Positions 35,299 to 43,692 of a stretch of DNA of 64,000 bases are shown in pieces. The notes under the pieces were generated by a model. The model did not search any database and was not told the DNA's origin. It saw only the letters and a program-made list of their open reading frames with translations. The position numbers and the translations under genes are program-made. How positions within the stretch are numbered: the stretch's first letter is position 1; every line of letters begins with the position of its first letter. Source of the stretch: Pedobacter sp. B4-66 (GTDB lineage Bacteria; Bacteroidota; Bacteroidia; Sphingobacteriales; Sphingobacteriaceae). The stretch covers positions 1-64,000 of the forward strand of contig NZ_JAFVME010000013.1 of the NCBI RefSeq assembly GCF_018492665.1. Reading direction: 5' to 3'.

Positions 35299-36477
35299 AT
35301 GCAAGAAGCATATATAATAGCAGGATATCGTACCGCAGTGGGCAAGGCTCCGCGTGGTGTATTTCGTTTTACAAGGGCCGATGATTTGGCTGCTGAAGTG
35401 ATCAGACATTTGGTGGCATCCGTGCCGAATCTTGAAAAGGAACAGATTGATGATGTAATTGTGGGTAATGCAACTCCAGAGGCCGAGCAAGGACTGAATA
35501 TTGGTCGTATGATTTCGCTGATGGGTTTAGATACGGATAAAGTGCCGGGGGTTACCATCAACAGGTATTGTGCATCGGGTTTAGAAACTATTGCTACAGC
35601 GGTTGCCAAAATTAAAAGTGGCATGGCTGATTGTATTATAGCCGGTGGGGTTGAGGTGATGTCGGGTATGCCATTTGGTGGATGGAAAGTTGTTCCGAAT
35701 GCTGATGTTGCTCGGGTTAATCCGGATTGGTATTGGGGCATGGGGCTAACTGCTGAGGCGGTAGCTAAAGAATATAATGTGAATAGAGAAGATCAGGATG
35801 AGTTTTCTTATCTGTCGCATCAGAAAGCTGTTGAAGCTATTAAAAATGGTCATTTGAAAGATGGTATTTTACCTATTACGGTAAATGAAAACTATCTGGA
35901 TGCGGATATGAAAAGGAAAACCAGGAGCTATGTGGTGGATACTGATGAGGGTCCAAGGGCTGATACTTCGGTAGAGAAACTGGCTAAGTTAAAGCCTGTG
36001 TTTGCTGCGGATGGTTGTGTTACTGCGGGTAATTCTTCGCAAACATCTGATGGTGCGGCATTCGTATTGGTTGTTTCTGAAAAGAAAATGAAGGAATTGG
36101 GTGTTGAACCTATTGCACGTTTGGTAAGTTATGGTATTGCCGGTGTACCTCCTCGTATTATGGGAATCGGGCCTATTTATGCTATTCCTAAAGCTTTGAA
36201 ACAGGCAGGTATGACACTTGATCAGATTGAATTGATTGAATTGAATGAGGCCTTTGCTTCTCAATCGTTGGCGATAGTGAGAGAATTGGGCATCAATAAA
36301 GATATTTTAAATGTTAACGGAGGTGCTATTGCACTTGGTCACCCGCTTGGGTGTACCGGAGCCAAGCTTTCTGTGCAATTGTTTAGTGAATTAAAAAGAA
36401 GAAAACAGAAATACGGTATGGTAACCATGTGTGTGGGTAGTGGACAGGGTGCGGCCGGGATTTTTGAAATGCTTTAA
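35299..36477 (+). CDS. fadA: Acetyl-CoA C-acyltransferase (thiolase)
   Basis: 392-residue thiolase. The acyl-accepting cysteine is C91 in INRYCASGLETIATAV; the His/Cys pair at the end is in GGAIALGHPLGCTGAKL and CVGSGQGAAGIFE. It performs the last, CoA-dependent cleavage of beta-oxidation and cooperates with the FadN protein encoded 20 bp upstream. Length and the NEAFA motif (ELNEAFASQSLAI) are standard. Confidence 0.94.
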   Translation: MQEAYIIAGYRTAVGKAPRGVFRFTRADDLAAEVIRHLVASVPNLEKEQIDDVIVGNATPEAEQGLNIGRMISLMGLDTDKVPGVTINRYCASGLETIATAVAKIKSGMADCIIAGGVEVMSGMPFGGWKVVPNADVARVNPDWYWGMGLTAEAVAKEYNVNREDQDEFSYLSHQKAVEAIKNGHLKDGILPITVNENYLDADMKRKTRSYVVDTDEGPRADTSVEKLAKLKPVFAADGCVTAGNSSQTSDGAAFVLVVSEKKMKELGVEPIARLVSYGIAGVPPRIMGIGPIYAIPKALKQAGMTLDQIELIELNEAFASQSLAIVRELGINKDILNVNGGAIALGHPLGCTGAKLSVQLFSELKRRKQKYGMVTMCVGSGQGAAGIFEML

Positions 36478-36489
36478 TCTTATAGGTAT

Positions 36490-38280
36490 ATGGAAACTAC
36501 AGACAAAAAGACTATTAAGGGTGGAGAGTTTTTGATAACGGAAACCACTTATCAGGATGTGTTTATTCCTGAAGAATTTGATGAAGAGCAGAAAATGATT
36601 GCTCAAACCTGTCGTGATTTCCTTGTGGCAGAGGTATACCCGAATCTTGATCGTATTGATTCGCAGGAAGAAGGTTTAATGCCTTCGTTGATGGATAAAG
36701 CAGGGGAGCTGGGTATTCTGGGGGTATCTATACCTGAAGAATATGGTGGTTTTGGAAAGAACTTTAATACTTCGATGCTGGTAGCTGATGTTATTGGTGC
36801 AGGTCATTCTTTCGCTGTTGCCCTTTCTGCACATACCGGGATTGGCACTTTGCCTATTCTGTATTATGGAAATGCTGCCCAAAAAGATAAATATATTCCT
36901 AAGCTGGCTACCGGCGAATGGAAAGCTGCATATTGTTTAACGGAACCAAATTCTGGTTCTGATGCTAACTCTGGTAAAACAAAAGCTAAACTTAGTGCTG
37001 ATGGTAAACATTATGTGATCAATGGTCAGAAAATGTGGATTACCAATGGTGGTTTTGCTGATGTGTTTATTGTGTTTGCTAAGATTGATGATGATGCCAA
37101 CTTAACAGCCTTTATTGTAGAGCGTGAGTTTGGTGGTATTACCATGAATCCTGAAGAACATAAAATGGGTATAAAAGGCTCTTCGACCAGACAGGTGTTT
37201 TTTAACGACTGTCCTGTACCAATTGAGAACATGTTATCTGAGCGTGAAAACGGATTTAAGATCGCTGTAAATATTTTAAACATTGGAAGGATTAAACTTG
37301 CAGCTGCGGCTATCGGTGCTTCTAAAGCTGTTATTGATACGGCTATTAATTATTCCAATGAGCGTATTCAGTTTGAAAGACCTATTTCAAAGTATGGTGC
37401 TATTCGTCATAAACTTGCCGAGATGGCTTCTAAGGTTTATGCGGTGGAATCGGCAAATTATCGTGCAGGTCAGAATATTGATGATGCTTATGATACATTG
37501 GTTTCAGGTGGCATGGATGCCGGTAAAGCTAAATTGAAATCTACAGAGCAGTTTGCTGTTGAGTGTGCGATATTGAAGGTGTGGGGATCGGAAGCGTTAG
37601 ATTTTGTTGTTGATGAGGGTGTGCAGATTTATGGTGGCATGGGATTCTCGGCAGAAGCACCAATGGATAGGGCTTATCGCGATGCGAGGATTAACCGAAT
37701 ATTTGAGGGCACCAACGAGATAAACAGGTTGCTTACCGTTGATATGATGTTGAAGCGTGCAATGAAGGGCGAATTGGATTTGATGACGCCTGCAACTGCG
37801 GTTGCTGCTGAGTTGATGTCTATCCCTGATTTTGGTGAGGAGGATGATACTTTGTTTGCTGCGGAAAAGAAGATCATTAAGAACTTGAAAAAGGCGACTT
37901 TAATGGTGGCTGGTGCTGCGGTTCAGAAGTTGATGATGAGTTTGTCTAAAGAACAGGAGATTTTGATGAACATTGCAGACATGGCTAGTTATGTTTATGT
38001 GGCTGAATCGGCAATGTTGAGAACTGAAAAACTGGTAAGTATCAGGGGAGAGAAGGAGTGTGAAGGGCAGTTGAATTTGATGCGAATCTACTTTGTAGAG
38101 GCTGTTGATGCGGTTCAAAAAGCTGGTAAAGAGGCACTTTGGGCTTTTGCTGAAGGGGATGAATTGAGGATGATGATGGTTGGTTTACGCAGGTTTACTA
38201 AAGCAGAACCGTTTAATGTTAAGAATGTACGCCAAAATGTGGCACAGCAGTTGATAGCTGCTAATAGATATTGTTACTAA
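36490..38280 (+). CDS. fadE: Acyl-CoA dehydrogenase (FadE type)
   Basis: 596 residues: N-terminal helical domain, middle barrel with FAD/substrate motifs CLTEPNSGSDANSGKTKA and GQKMWITNGGFADVF, C-terminal four-helix domain with the catalytic-base region YGGMGFSAEAPMDRAYRDAR and IFEGTNEINR, and a 190-residue C-terminal extension. The extended length matches Bacillus FadE (about 594). It introduces the alpha-beta double bond; electrons go to an electron-transfer flavoprotein not encoded in this window. It is the last gene of the fad unit, 12 bp after the thiolase, closed by a terminator. Confidence 0.93.
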   Translation: METTDKKTIKGGEFLITETTYQDVFIPEEFDEEQKMIAQTCRDFLVAEVYPNLDRIDSQEEGLMPSLMDKAGELGILGVSIPEEYGGFGKNFNTSMLVADVIGAGHSFAVALSAHTGIGTLPILYYGNAAQKDKYIPKLATGEWKAAYCLTEPNSGSDANSGKTKAKLSADGKHYVINGQKMWITNGGFADVFIVFAKIDDDANLTAFIVEREFGGITMNPEEHKMGIKGSSTRQVFFNDCPVPIENMLSERENGFKIAVNILNIGRIKLAAAAIGASKAVIDTAINYSNERIQFERPISKYGAIRHKLAEMASKVYAVESANYRAGQNIDDAYDTLVSGGMDAGKAKLKSTEQFAVECAILKVWGSEALDFVVDEGVQIYGGMGFSAEAPMDRAYRDARINRIFEGTNEINRLLTVDMMLKRAMKGELDLMTPATAVAAELMSIPDFGEEDDTLFAAEKKIIKNLKKATLMVAGAAVQKLMMSLSKEQEILMNIADMASYVYVAESAMLRTEKLVSIRGEKECEGQLNLMRIYFVEAVDAVQKAGKEALWAFAEGDELRMMMVGLRRFTKAEPFNVKNVRQNVAQQLIAANRYCY

Positions 38281-38321
38281 CTTACTATACACTAGAGGTA
38301 ACATTTCATAAATAAACTGGG

Positions 38322-38352
38322 CGCTCCTAAATATTTTAGGAGCGTTTTTTTT
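38322..38352 (+). terminator. Terminator after the fad operon
   Basis: 10-bp perfect stem (cgctcctaaa / tttaggagcg) with a 3-base loop, followed by eight T. Confidence 0.9.
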
Positions 38353-38468
38353 GTTACTCGTGATGTTAAGGCAATTCAGCATGACGGCGATGTCGCTACT
38401 CTACCTACTAATTGTTAAAATTGGTTAAAAATTGTTCTATCACTAATAAAAGACTATTTTTGTGCATT

Positions 38469-38972
38469 ATGTTAAAAAATAGGCTTTTATTAGGGTTAGT
38501 TGTCATTGTCGGCGTATTCGCTGCGTGTACGAAGCCTGAGGTCTATGATGCAAATGCTCAGCTTGCGATTGATGAAGCGATAATTAAAGATTGGGCTGCA
38601 AAGCATGAGGCTACCTTTACGAGAGATGATAGTGGATTATATTATCGGATTTTAACTCCGGGCACTGGCCCTGATGATGGTGATACAACTGCTATCCTAA
38701 CTGTAGAGTATGAGGGGCGATTGATGACTGATTCAATTTTTAGTAAGGCTAGTGCGGACAATCAGTATAAGTTTGTTCGAAATAGTGTAATGCCCGGCTG
38801 GATAACTGGCTTGAAGCTGATTAAACCAGGCGGGAAGATAGAGTTGTTGGTGCCTTCATTGCTGGCATATAAGAATTACGTTACTCCCGGAGTACCGGCT
38901 AATTCTGTATTGTATTTTAATATTAGTTATAAATCAGTTGAAAAAGCTAAAAAAGAAGATAAAACAAAATAG
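38469..38972 (+). CDS. FKBP-type peptidyl-prolyl isomerase-like lipoprotein
   Basis: 167 residues from the ATG at 38469 (MLKNRLLLGLVVIVGVFAAC, lipidated Cys20); a TTG start at 38412 would add 19 unlikely residues. The FKBP domain covers about 55-158: YEGRLMTDSIFSKASADN, VMPGWITGLKLIKPGGKIEL and VPSLLAYKN, then VPANSVLYFNISY. The usual VHYTG motif is VEYEG here. It assists folding in the envelope or is a degenerate chaperone. It is followed immediately by a second FKBP-type lipoprotein (ATG one base after the stop). Confidence 0.87.
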   Translation: MLKNRLLLGLVVIVGVFAACTKPEVYDANAQLAIDEAIIKDWAAKHEATFTRDDSGLYYRILTPGTGPDDGDTTAILTVEYEGRLMTDSIFSKASADNQYKFVRNSVMPGWITGLKLIKPGGKIELLVPSLLAYKNYVTPGVPANSVLYFNISYKSVEKAKKEDKTK

Positions 38973-38973
38973 T

Positions 38974-39906
38974 ATGTTAAAAAAAATAACCTCATATACC
39001 TTTATTCTAGCGGGTTTGATTCTCCTAAATTCTTGTAAGAAGGAATATGAGTCCATTCAAAGTATAGATGATACTAAAATAAAAGACTACATCTCTAAGA
39101 ATAATATTACGGATGCAATTGAGGATCCTGATAAAACAGGATTTTATTATCAAATTACAAGCCCAGGTACGGGAGAATTTTTTAAGGCTGATGGTACTGC
39201 TGACTCAGTGTTATATAGCCTTTCTATAAAATCGTTGCTTAACGGTACTACTTACTATACTACTTCTCCAATCACTAATTTTGGAACTTATGTGGGGTAT
39301 GCAAGTTCTTTTAATTATTCAGCTAATGAGAGGCCTTTGAGTATTCCATGTTTAAGAACAGTATTGCAAAAACTTAAACCAGGTGGGGTTGCAAGAATTT
39401 TATTGCCATCATATTTAGCTTTTGGTAAGAATGGATCTACCGCATTGAATGTTCCGTCGAATGACAATATTGAATTGACAGTTACTACTTATCCTCAGAA
39501 ATCTCAGAGGTTATTGGATGATAAGAGAATTACAGACTTTTTAACTTCAAAGGGTTTAACGGCTACAAAAGACCAACCAACCGGAGTTTATTATTCTGTT
39601 ATACTTGCAGGTACTGGTGATGCACCAATTGATGTTTCTTCGAGTTTGAAAATTAATTATACAGGACGTAATTTGGAAGGAACTGTGTTTGATTCTAGTA
39701 CTGACGGAACATTTACAACTACCTTATTGCAAGTTATTTCTGGATGGGAAGTGTTGAAAGACATTCCTGGAGCAAGAAAAGGTGCGAAAATAAGACTTTT
39801 TATTCCATCTTCAGAGGCTTATGGAACTTCAGGAAGTACGACTGGAACTATTCCTCCAAATGCTTGTTTAGATTTTGATATTGAAATAGTTGACGTTACT
39901 AATTAA
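38974..39906 (+). CDS. Two-domain FKBP-type lipoprotein
   Basis: 310 residues from the ATG at 38974 (MLKKITSYTFILAGLILLNSC, lipidated Cys21). There are two FKBP-like halves. The first (about 60-168) is degenerate, with PCLRTVLQKLKPGGVARILL and PSYLAFGKNG. The second (about 185-309) is more regular, with INYTGRNLEGTVFDSSTDGT, ISGWEVLKDIPGARKGAKIR and SSEAYGTSGS, then IPPNACLDFDIEIVDV. Active-site aromatic residues are incompletely kept in the first half. It directly follows the single-domain paralogue and is surely co-transcribed. The pair probably arose by duplication. Function in envelope folding is inferred. Confidence 0.85.
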   Translation: MLKKITSYTFILAGLILLNSCKKEYESIQSIDDTKIKDYISKNNITDAIEDPDKTGFYYQITSPGTGEFFKADGTADSVLYSLSIKSLLNGTTYYTTSPITNFGTYVGYASSFNYSANERPLSIPCLRTVLQKLKPGGVARILLPSYLAFGKNGSTALNVPSNDNIELTVTTYPQKSQRLLDDKRITDFLTSKGLTATKDQPTGVYYSVILAGTGDAPIDVSSSLKINYTGRNLEGTVFDSSTDGTFTTTLLQVISGWEVLKDIPGARKGAKIRLFIPSSEAYGTSGSTTGTIPPNACLDFDIEIVDVTN

Positions 39907-39930
39907 TTGGTTGAAATAACTTGGATGAGC

Positions 39931-41235
39931 CTATTCGTTTAGGGCATCTTTAAAAACTTTTAATACTCTTTCCCTTGCAAAAGCATGTTCAATTATAGGT
40001 TGGGCATGCTTTTTTGCTTTATATTCGGGCAGCCAATGGTTGATGTAGGCTTGATCAGGGTCGAACTTTTTGGCTTGAAGCTCTGGGTTGAATACTCGGA
40101 AGTATGGTGCGGCATCGTTTCCGCATCCGCATGACCATTGCCAACCTCCAATATTGCTTGCCATTTCGTAGTCTAATAGTTTTTCTGCAAAATAGGCCTC
40201 GCCCCAGCGCCAGTCTATTAGCAGGTGTTTGGTTAAAAAGGAAGCCACTACCATACGCACCCGGTTGTGCATATATCCGGTTTGATTGAGCTGTCGCATA
40301 CCTGCATCTACTAATGGGTAGCCTGTTTTTCCCTGGCACCATGCTTCAAAATCTGATTCGTTGTTAAGCCATTTAATATTGTCGTAAGCGGGTTTAAAGG
40401 ATTGGTTGACGATTCGGGGGAAGTGCCAAAGAATCATCATATAGAAATCTCTCCATGCAAGTTCAGATAGCCATTTATCGGCACCTTGTTTTAAAGCTTG
40501 TTGTGCAGCTTCTCTGATGCTTATTGTGCCAAAGCGGAGGTGCATACCGATATGCGTGGTGGCATCTATACCAGGAAAATCTCTTTTGTCTTCGTAGTCG
40601 GCAAGCTTACTCTTGAAACTTGTCGATGGGAATTTTTGGTTTGATGGTTTGAATCCTATTTCTGCTAACACAGGAATAGGGAGCGGGGCTGTTTTAAAGA
40701 GATTGTTGAGGTATCTGTTTGATGGGTAGGACTTAATGTAAAACTCATTCAGCTTAGCTCGCCATTGATTGAAATAAGGAGTGAAAACAGTATAGGGTTT
40801 GCTATCAGCTTTTAATATTTCTTTCTTTTCAAAGATGACCTGATCTTTAAATGTTTTAAACTCAATTTGTTCAGAGGTAAGGTATTCTGCTAATGCATCA
40901 TCTCTTTCAATTGCATTGGGTTCGTAGTCGTGATTGGTGTAAACAGCTTTTACATTGTAGGTTTTTAAGATTTCTGTCCATACTTTTTCTGGGGTGCCAT
41001 GTTTAACAACTATGGTAGATCCATGTGTAGTAAGTTCTTTTTGGATTTCCTGAATTGTCTGATGTATAAAGGTTACTCTTGGGTCTTGCTCGTTAGAAAG
41101 CTTACTGAGAATCTTGGTGTCAAATATAAAAAGGATGAGTACGGGGTATGGGCCTTTAAGTGCTTGGTAAAGTGCTGCATTGTCGTTTAACCTTAAATCT
41201 CTTCGGAGCCAGCAAATGCTTATTTCTTTTTTCAC
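39931..41235 (-). CDS. phr: Deoxyribodipyrimidine photolyase
   Basis: 434-residue photolyase/cryptochrome family flavoprotein. The antenna domain begins ICWLRRDLRLNDNAALYQAL. The FAD-binding C-terminal half shows WLSELAWRDFYMMILWHFPR, TGYPLVDAGMRQLNQTGYMH, NRVRMVVASFLTKHLLIDWR and ASNIGGWQWSCGCGNDAAPY, as in class I CPD photolyases. It repairs cyclobutane pyrimidine dimers using blue light. The start is a GTG whose first base is the last base of the TAG stop of the TIGR01777 gene, so translation is coupled. Part of the light-responsive cluster. Confidence 0.92.
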   Translation of the reverse strand: MKKEISICWLRRDLRLNDNAALYQALKGPYPVLILFIFDTKILSKLSNEQDPRVTFIHQTIQEIQKELTTHGSTIVVKHGTPEKVWTEILKTYNVKAVYTNHDYEPNAIERDDALAEYLTSEQIEFKTFKDQVIFEKKEILKADSKPYTVFTPYFNQWRAKLNEFYIKSYPSNRYLNNLFKTAPLPIPVLAEIGFKPSNQKFPSTSFKSKLADYEDKRDFPGIDATTHIGMHLRFGTISIREAAQQALKQGADKWLSELAWRDFYMMILWHFPRIVNQSFKPAYDNIKWLNNESDFEAWCQGKTGYPLVDAGMRQLNQTGYMHNRVRMVVASFLTKHLLIDWRWGEAYFAEKLLDYEMASNIGGWQWSCGCGNDAAPYFRVFNPELQAKKFDPDQAYINHWLPEYKAKKHAQPIIEHAFARERVLKVFKDALNE

Positions 41236-42140
41236 TATTTGTAAATGTCGTTCAATGCATCTTCCAGATGCGTATATTTAAATTTAAAACCTGCATCCAG
41301 TAACTTTTGTGCAGATGTGTTTGTGCTAATGAGGGGCAATATGCTCATTTTTCCGAGAATCATGTCCAGTACTTTTTCGGGTACATGAATTGGCCATACT
41401 GGGCGGTTTATTGTTTTGGCGATGGCTTTAGTTAGCGCTTCGTTGGTTACGGGAAAAGGTGCGCAAGCGTTGTAAGCCCCCTGGTATGAAGGATTCTCTA
41501 CAGCTGAAATAAACATGTTTACAATGTCGTCAACATGTACCCATGGTGTCCATTGCTTTCCGCTGCCAAGTGGTGCACCAACAAAGTAACGGATGGGTCT
41601 TTCTAAGGCGGCTAGTCCACCTTCTGATTTACCAAGCACAAAGCCTATTCTGAATTTAACTATCCTTAAGTCGGGCGAGGCACCTTCATCGACGGCATCT
41701 TCCCATAATTTGCAGCATCTGGCAAGAAAACCGGTACTGGTTCCTGATTCTTCAGTTAGGATTTCATCTCCACGATTTCCATAGTAACCGATAGCTGAAG
41801 CAGAAATAAAGGTTTTTACTGGCGATTGGGTTTCTTTAATGGTTTTATGAAGTAGTTGGGCCGACATTACCCTACTGTCTATAATCTGTTGTTTGCGTTC
41901 TTTTGTCCATTTTTTATCGGCAATGTTTTCTCCTGCCAAATGAATTATGGTATCTATTCCTTGTAGGCAGTTTGGGTCTATTTGCTGCTTGTAAACGTCC
42001 CATAAATAAACGGTTGCATTTTTTATACTAGTAGCTTTCCTGGTTAGTACAGAAACTTTATGACCGTTATTGTGGAGGGCATTTATTAACTTTTTGCCTA
42101 CCATTCCGGTCGCTCCTGTAATCAAGATTTGATTTTTCAT
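41235..42140 (-). CDS. TIGR01777 family NAD(P)-dependent oxidoreductase
   Basis: 301-residue atypical SDR (epimerase-like). The N-terminal Rossmann motif is ITGATGMVGKKLINAL, and then HLAGENIADKKWTKERKQQI, SASAIGYYGNRGDEIL and the DUF1731-type end (KVLDMILGKMSILPLISTNT ... AGFKFKYTHLEDAL) follow. The biochemical role of this family is unknown in bacteria, though it is often found next to photolyase and carotenoid genes. It shares one base with phr and is divergent from cryptochrome DASH, so it belongs to the light-responsive group. Confidence 0.9.
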   Translation of the reverse strand: MKNQILITGATGMVGKKLINALHNNGHKVSVLTRKATSIKNATVYLWDVYKQQIDPNCLQGIDTIIHLAGENIADKKWTKERKQQIIDSRVMSAQLLHKTIKETQSPVKTFISASAIGYYGNRGDEILTEESGTSTGFLARCCKLWEDAVDEGASPDLRIVKFRIGFVLGKSEGGLAALERPIRYFVGAPLGSGKQWTPWVHVDDIVNMFISAVENPSYQGAYNACAPFPVTNEALTKAIAKTINRPVWPIHVPEKVLDMILGKMSILPLISTNTSAQKLLDAGFKFKYTHLEDALNDIYK

Positions 42141-42256
42141 ACTTCAATAACCTATTGTTTGAACTTTAGTTTTGCAAAAAAGGCTTTTTATACCATTCAT
42201 TTGTTTCGCTAGTGTAAATATTGGCGTTATGATTCTTATTCGGATAAAAAATCGTA

Positions 42257-42264
42257 TATTTTTG
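42257..42264 (+). promoter_or_regulatory. -7 promoter element for cryptochrome DASH gene
   Basis: TATTTTTG fits TAnnTTTG, 31 bp before the ATG at 42296. No -33 box at the right spacing, which would be expected if the promoter depends on an activator or an alternative sigma factor. Confidence 0.4.
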
Positions 42265-42295
42265 TAAATAGTACACAAAACTCAGTTGCAAGTTA

Positions 42296-43588
42296 ATGAA
42301 GTCTAAGAAAATATTGGTGTGGTTCAGGAATGACCTTCGCTTACATGATAATGAAATGTTAGTTGAAGCAATTGCTAAATCAGATTGTATTTTGCCAATT
42401 TATTTCTTTGATCCGCGACATTTTGAGAGTACTTCATTTGAAACAGAGAAGACAGGGGTGCGTAGAGCGCAGTTCTTGTTGGAGAGTGTTTTGTCGCTAA
42501 GAACAGCATTTCAAAAATTAGGTGGTGATATACTGCTGATTCAGGGTAAACCTGAGGAGCATATACCGGCTATTGTTGAGCAGTTAGAGATTTCGGAAGT
42601 TTATCACCATAGAGAGGTTGGACCAGAGGAGACTTTAATATCTACTCATGTAGAGGATATCCTGTGGAAGCAAACTATTAATTTACGACATTTTATAGGA
42701 CATACACTTTACAATAAAGAGGATTTGCCTTTCCCTATCAAAGATATTCCTGATGTGTTTACTCAGTTTAAAAAGAAAACCGAGCGCGATGCTATTGTGA
42801 AATCTTGTTTTGAATCGCCTTTAGAGGTTGCTTTTGTTGAAAATGAAAATTGGGGTGCATTGCCTTCGTTGCTAGAGTTAGGTTTTGCTGAAGCTAGTTT
42901 TGTGAATTTCGATAATGAGTTGAAAGGGGGAGAGCTGGCAGGGTTAGCGCACCTGATGAAATTACTTGAGCCGGGTTCAGAGATTTACGTTAAATATAGC
43001 CCAAAAGTAGCTGCAGAGAAGCCTGGATTTTCTTCTGAAATTTCTGCATGGCTTTCGTTTGGTTGTCTTTCGCCAAGAAAGGTTTACTGGATGGTTAAAG
43101 AAGCCGAAGCAAGTTTTGGTACAAATCCTAATTTTAATCAGATTCTAGTCGGGTTGCTTTGGCGAGATTATTTTAGGTTCATGTTTAAAAAGCATGGAGT
43201 TAAGTTTTTTCAGGAAACTGATTTTGAAGAGCTAATTTTATCTCCCGTTGAAGTTGATGAGGTTGTGGTTAGGAAATGGAAAAATGGTGAGACAGGACAT
43301 CTGCTTGTTGATAGACATATGAAGGAGTTGAATGACTCCGGGTTTATTCTTCATGCTGCACGTTTAATTGTTGCCACTTTTCTGATTCATGTTTTAAAGG
43401 TTCACTGGACAATCGGTGCTGCATATTTTGAAGAAAAACTGATTGATTATGCTCCTGCAAGTAACTGGGGGAACTGGGCAAATGTAGCTGGTGCAGGTTT
43501 AGATCTTAAATCGAAGAATGCTTTTGATCTTGATAAACAAATGAAAATTCTGGATGTGGTATCTCCCGATGCAGCATCTCTTGTCTGA
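42296..43588 (+). CDS. Cryptochrome DASH
   Basis: 430-residue DASH-type cryptochrome: KKILVWFRNDLRLHDNEMLV at the N-terminus, YKEDLPF-like VYHHREVGPEET and LYNKEDLPFPIKDIPDVFTQ (DASH signature), AWLSFGCLSPRKVYW, LWRDYFRFMFKKHG and NWGNWANVAGAG near the end. Members bind FAD and MTHF and repair dimers in single-stranded DNA. The gene is divergent from the TIGR01777/phr pair and is followed by the MerR/B12 regulator 77-104 bp later. Confidence 0.93.
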   Translation: MKSKKILVWFRNDLRLHDNEMLVEAIAKSDCILPIYFFDPRHFESTSFETEKTGVRRAQFLLESVLSLRTAFQKLGGDILLIQGKPEEHIPAIVEQLEISEVYHHREVGPEETLISTHVEDILWKQTINLRHFIGHTLYNKEDLPFPIKDIPDVFTQFKKKTERDAIVKSCFESPLEVAFVENENWGALPSLLELGFAEASFVNFDNELKGGELAGLAHLMKLLEPGSEIYVKYSPKVAAEKPGFSSEISAWLSFGCLSPRKVYWMVKEAEASFGTNPNFNQILVGLLWRDYFRFMFKKHGVKFFQETDFEELILSPVEVDEVVVRKWKNGETGHLLVDRHMKELNDSGFILHAARLIVATFLIHVLKVHWTIGAAYFEEKLIDYAPASNWGNWANVAGAGLDLKSKNAFDLDKQMKILDVVSPDAASLV

Positions 43589-43635
43589 TATTTTTACTTA
43601 ATTTCTTTGCTTTTTTGAATTAGCTATTGCAAAAA

Positions 43636-43675
43636 TGTTAAACAAAAATTGTTTTTTAAACAAACTTGTCTAACA
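43636..43675. promoter_or_regulatory. Inverted repeat in front of CarH-like gene
   Basis: TGTTAAACAA (43636-43645) and TTGTCTAACA (43666-43675) are inverted copies with one mismatch in ten, centres 30 bp (about three helical turns) apart. AT-rich sequence with a second AAACAA lies between. It could be the binding site of the regulator encoded next (autoregulation) or the binding site of another dimer. Confidence 0.45.
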
Positions 43676-43692
43676 TTTGTTGTTCAAATAGC

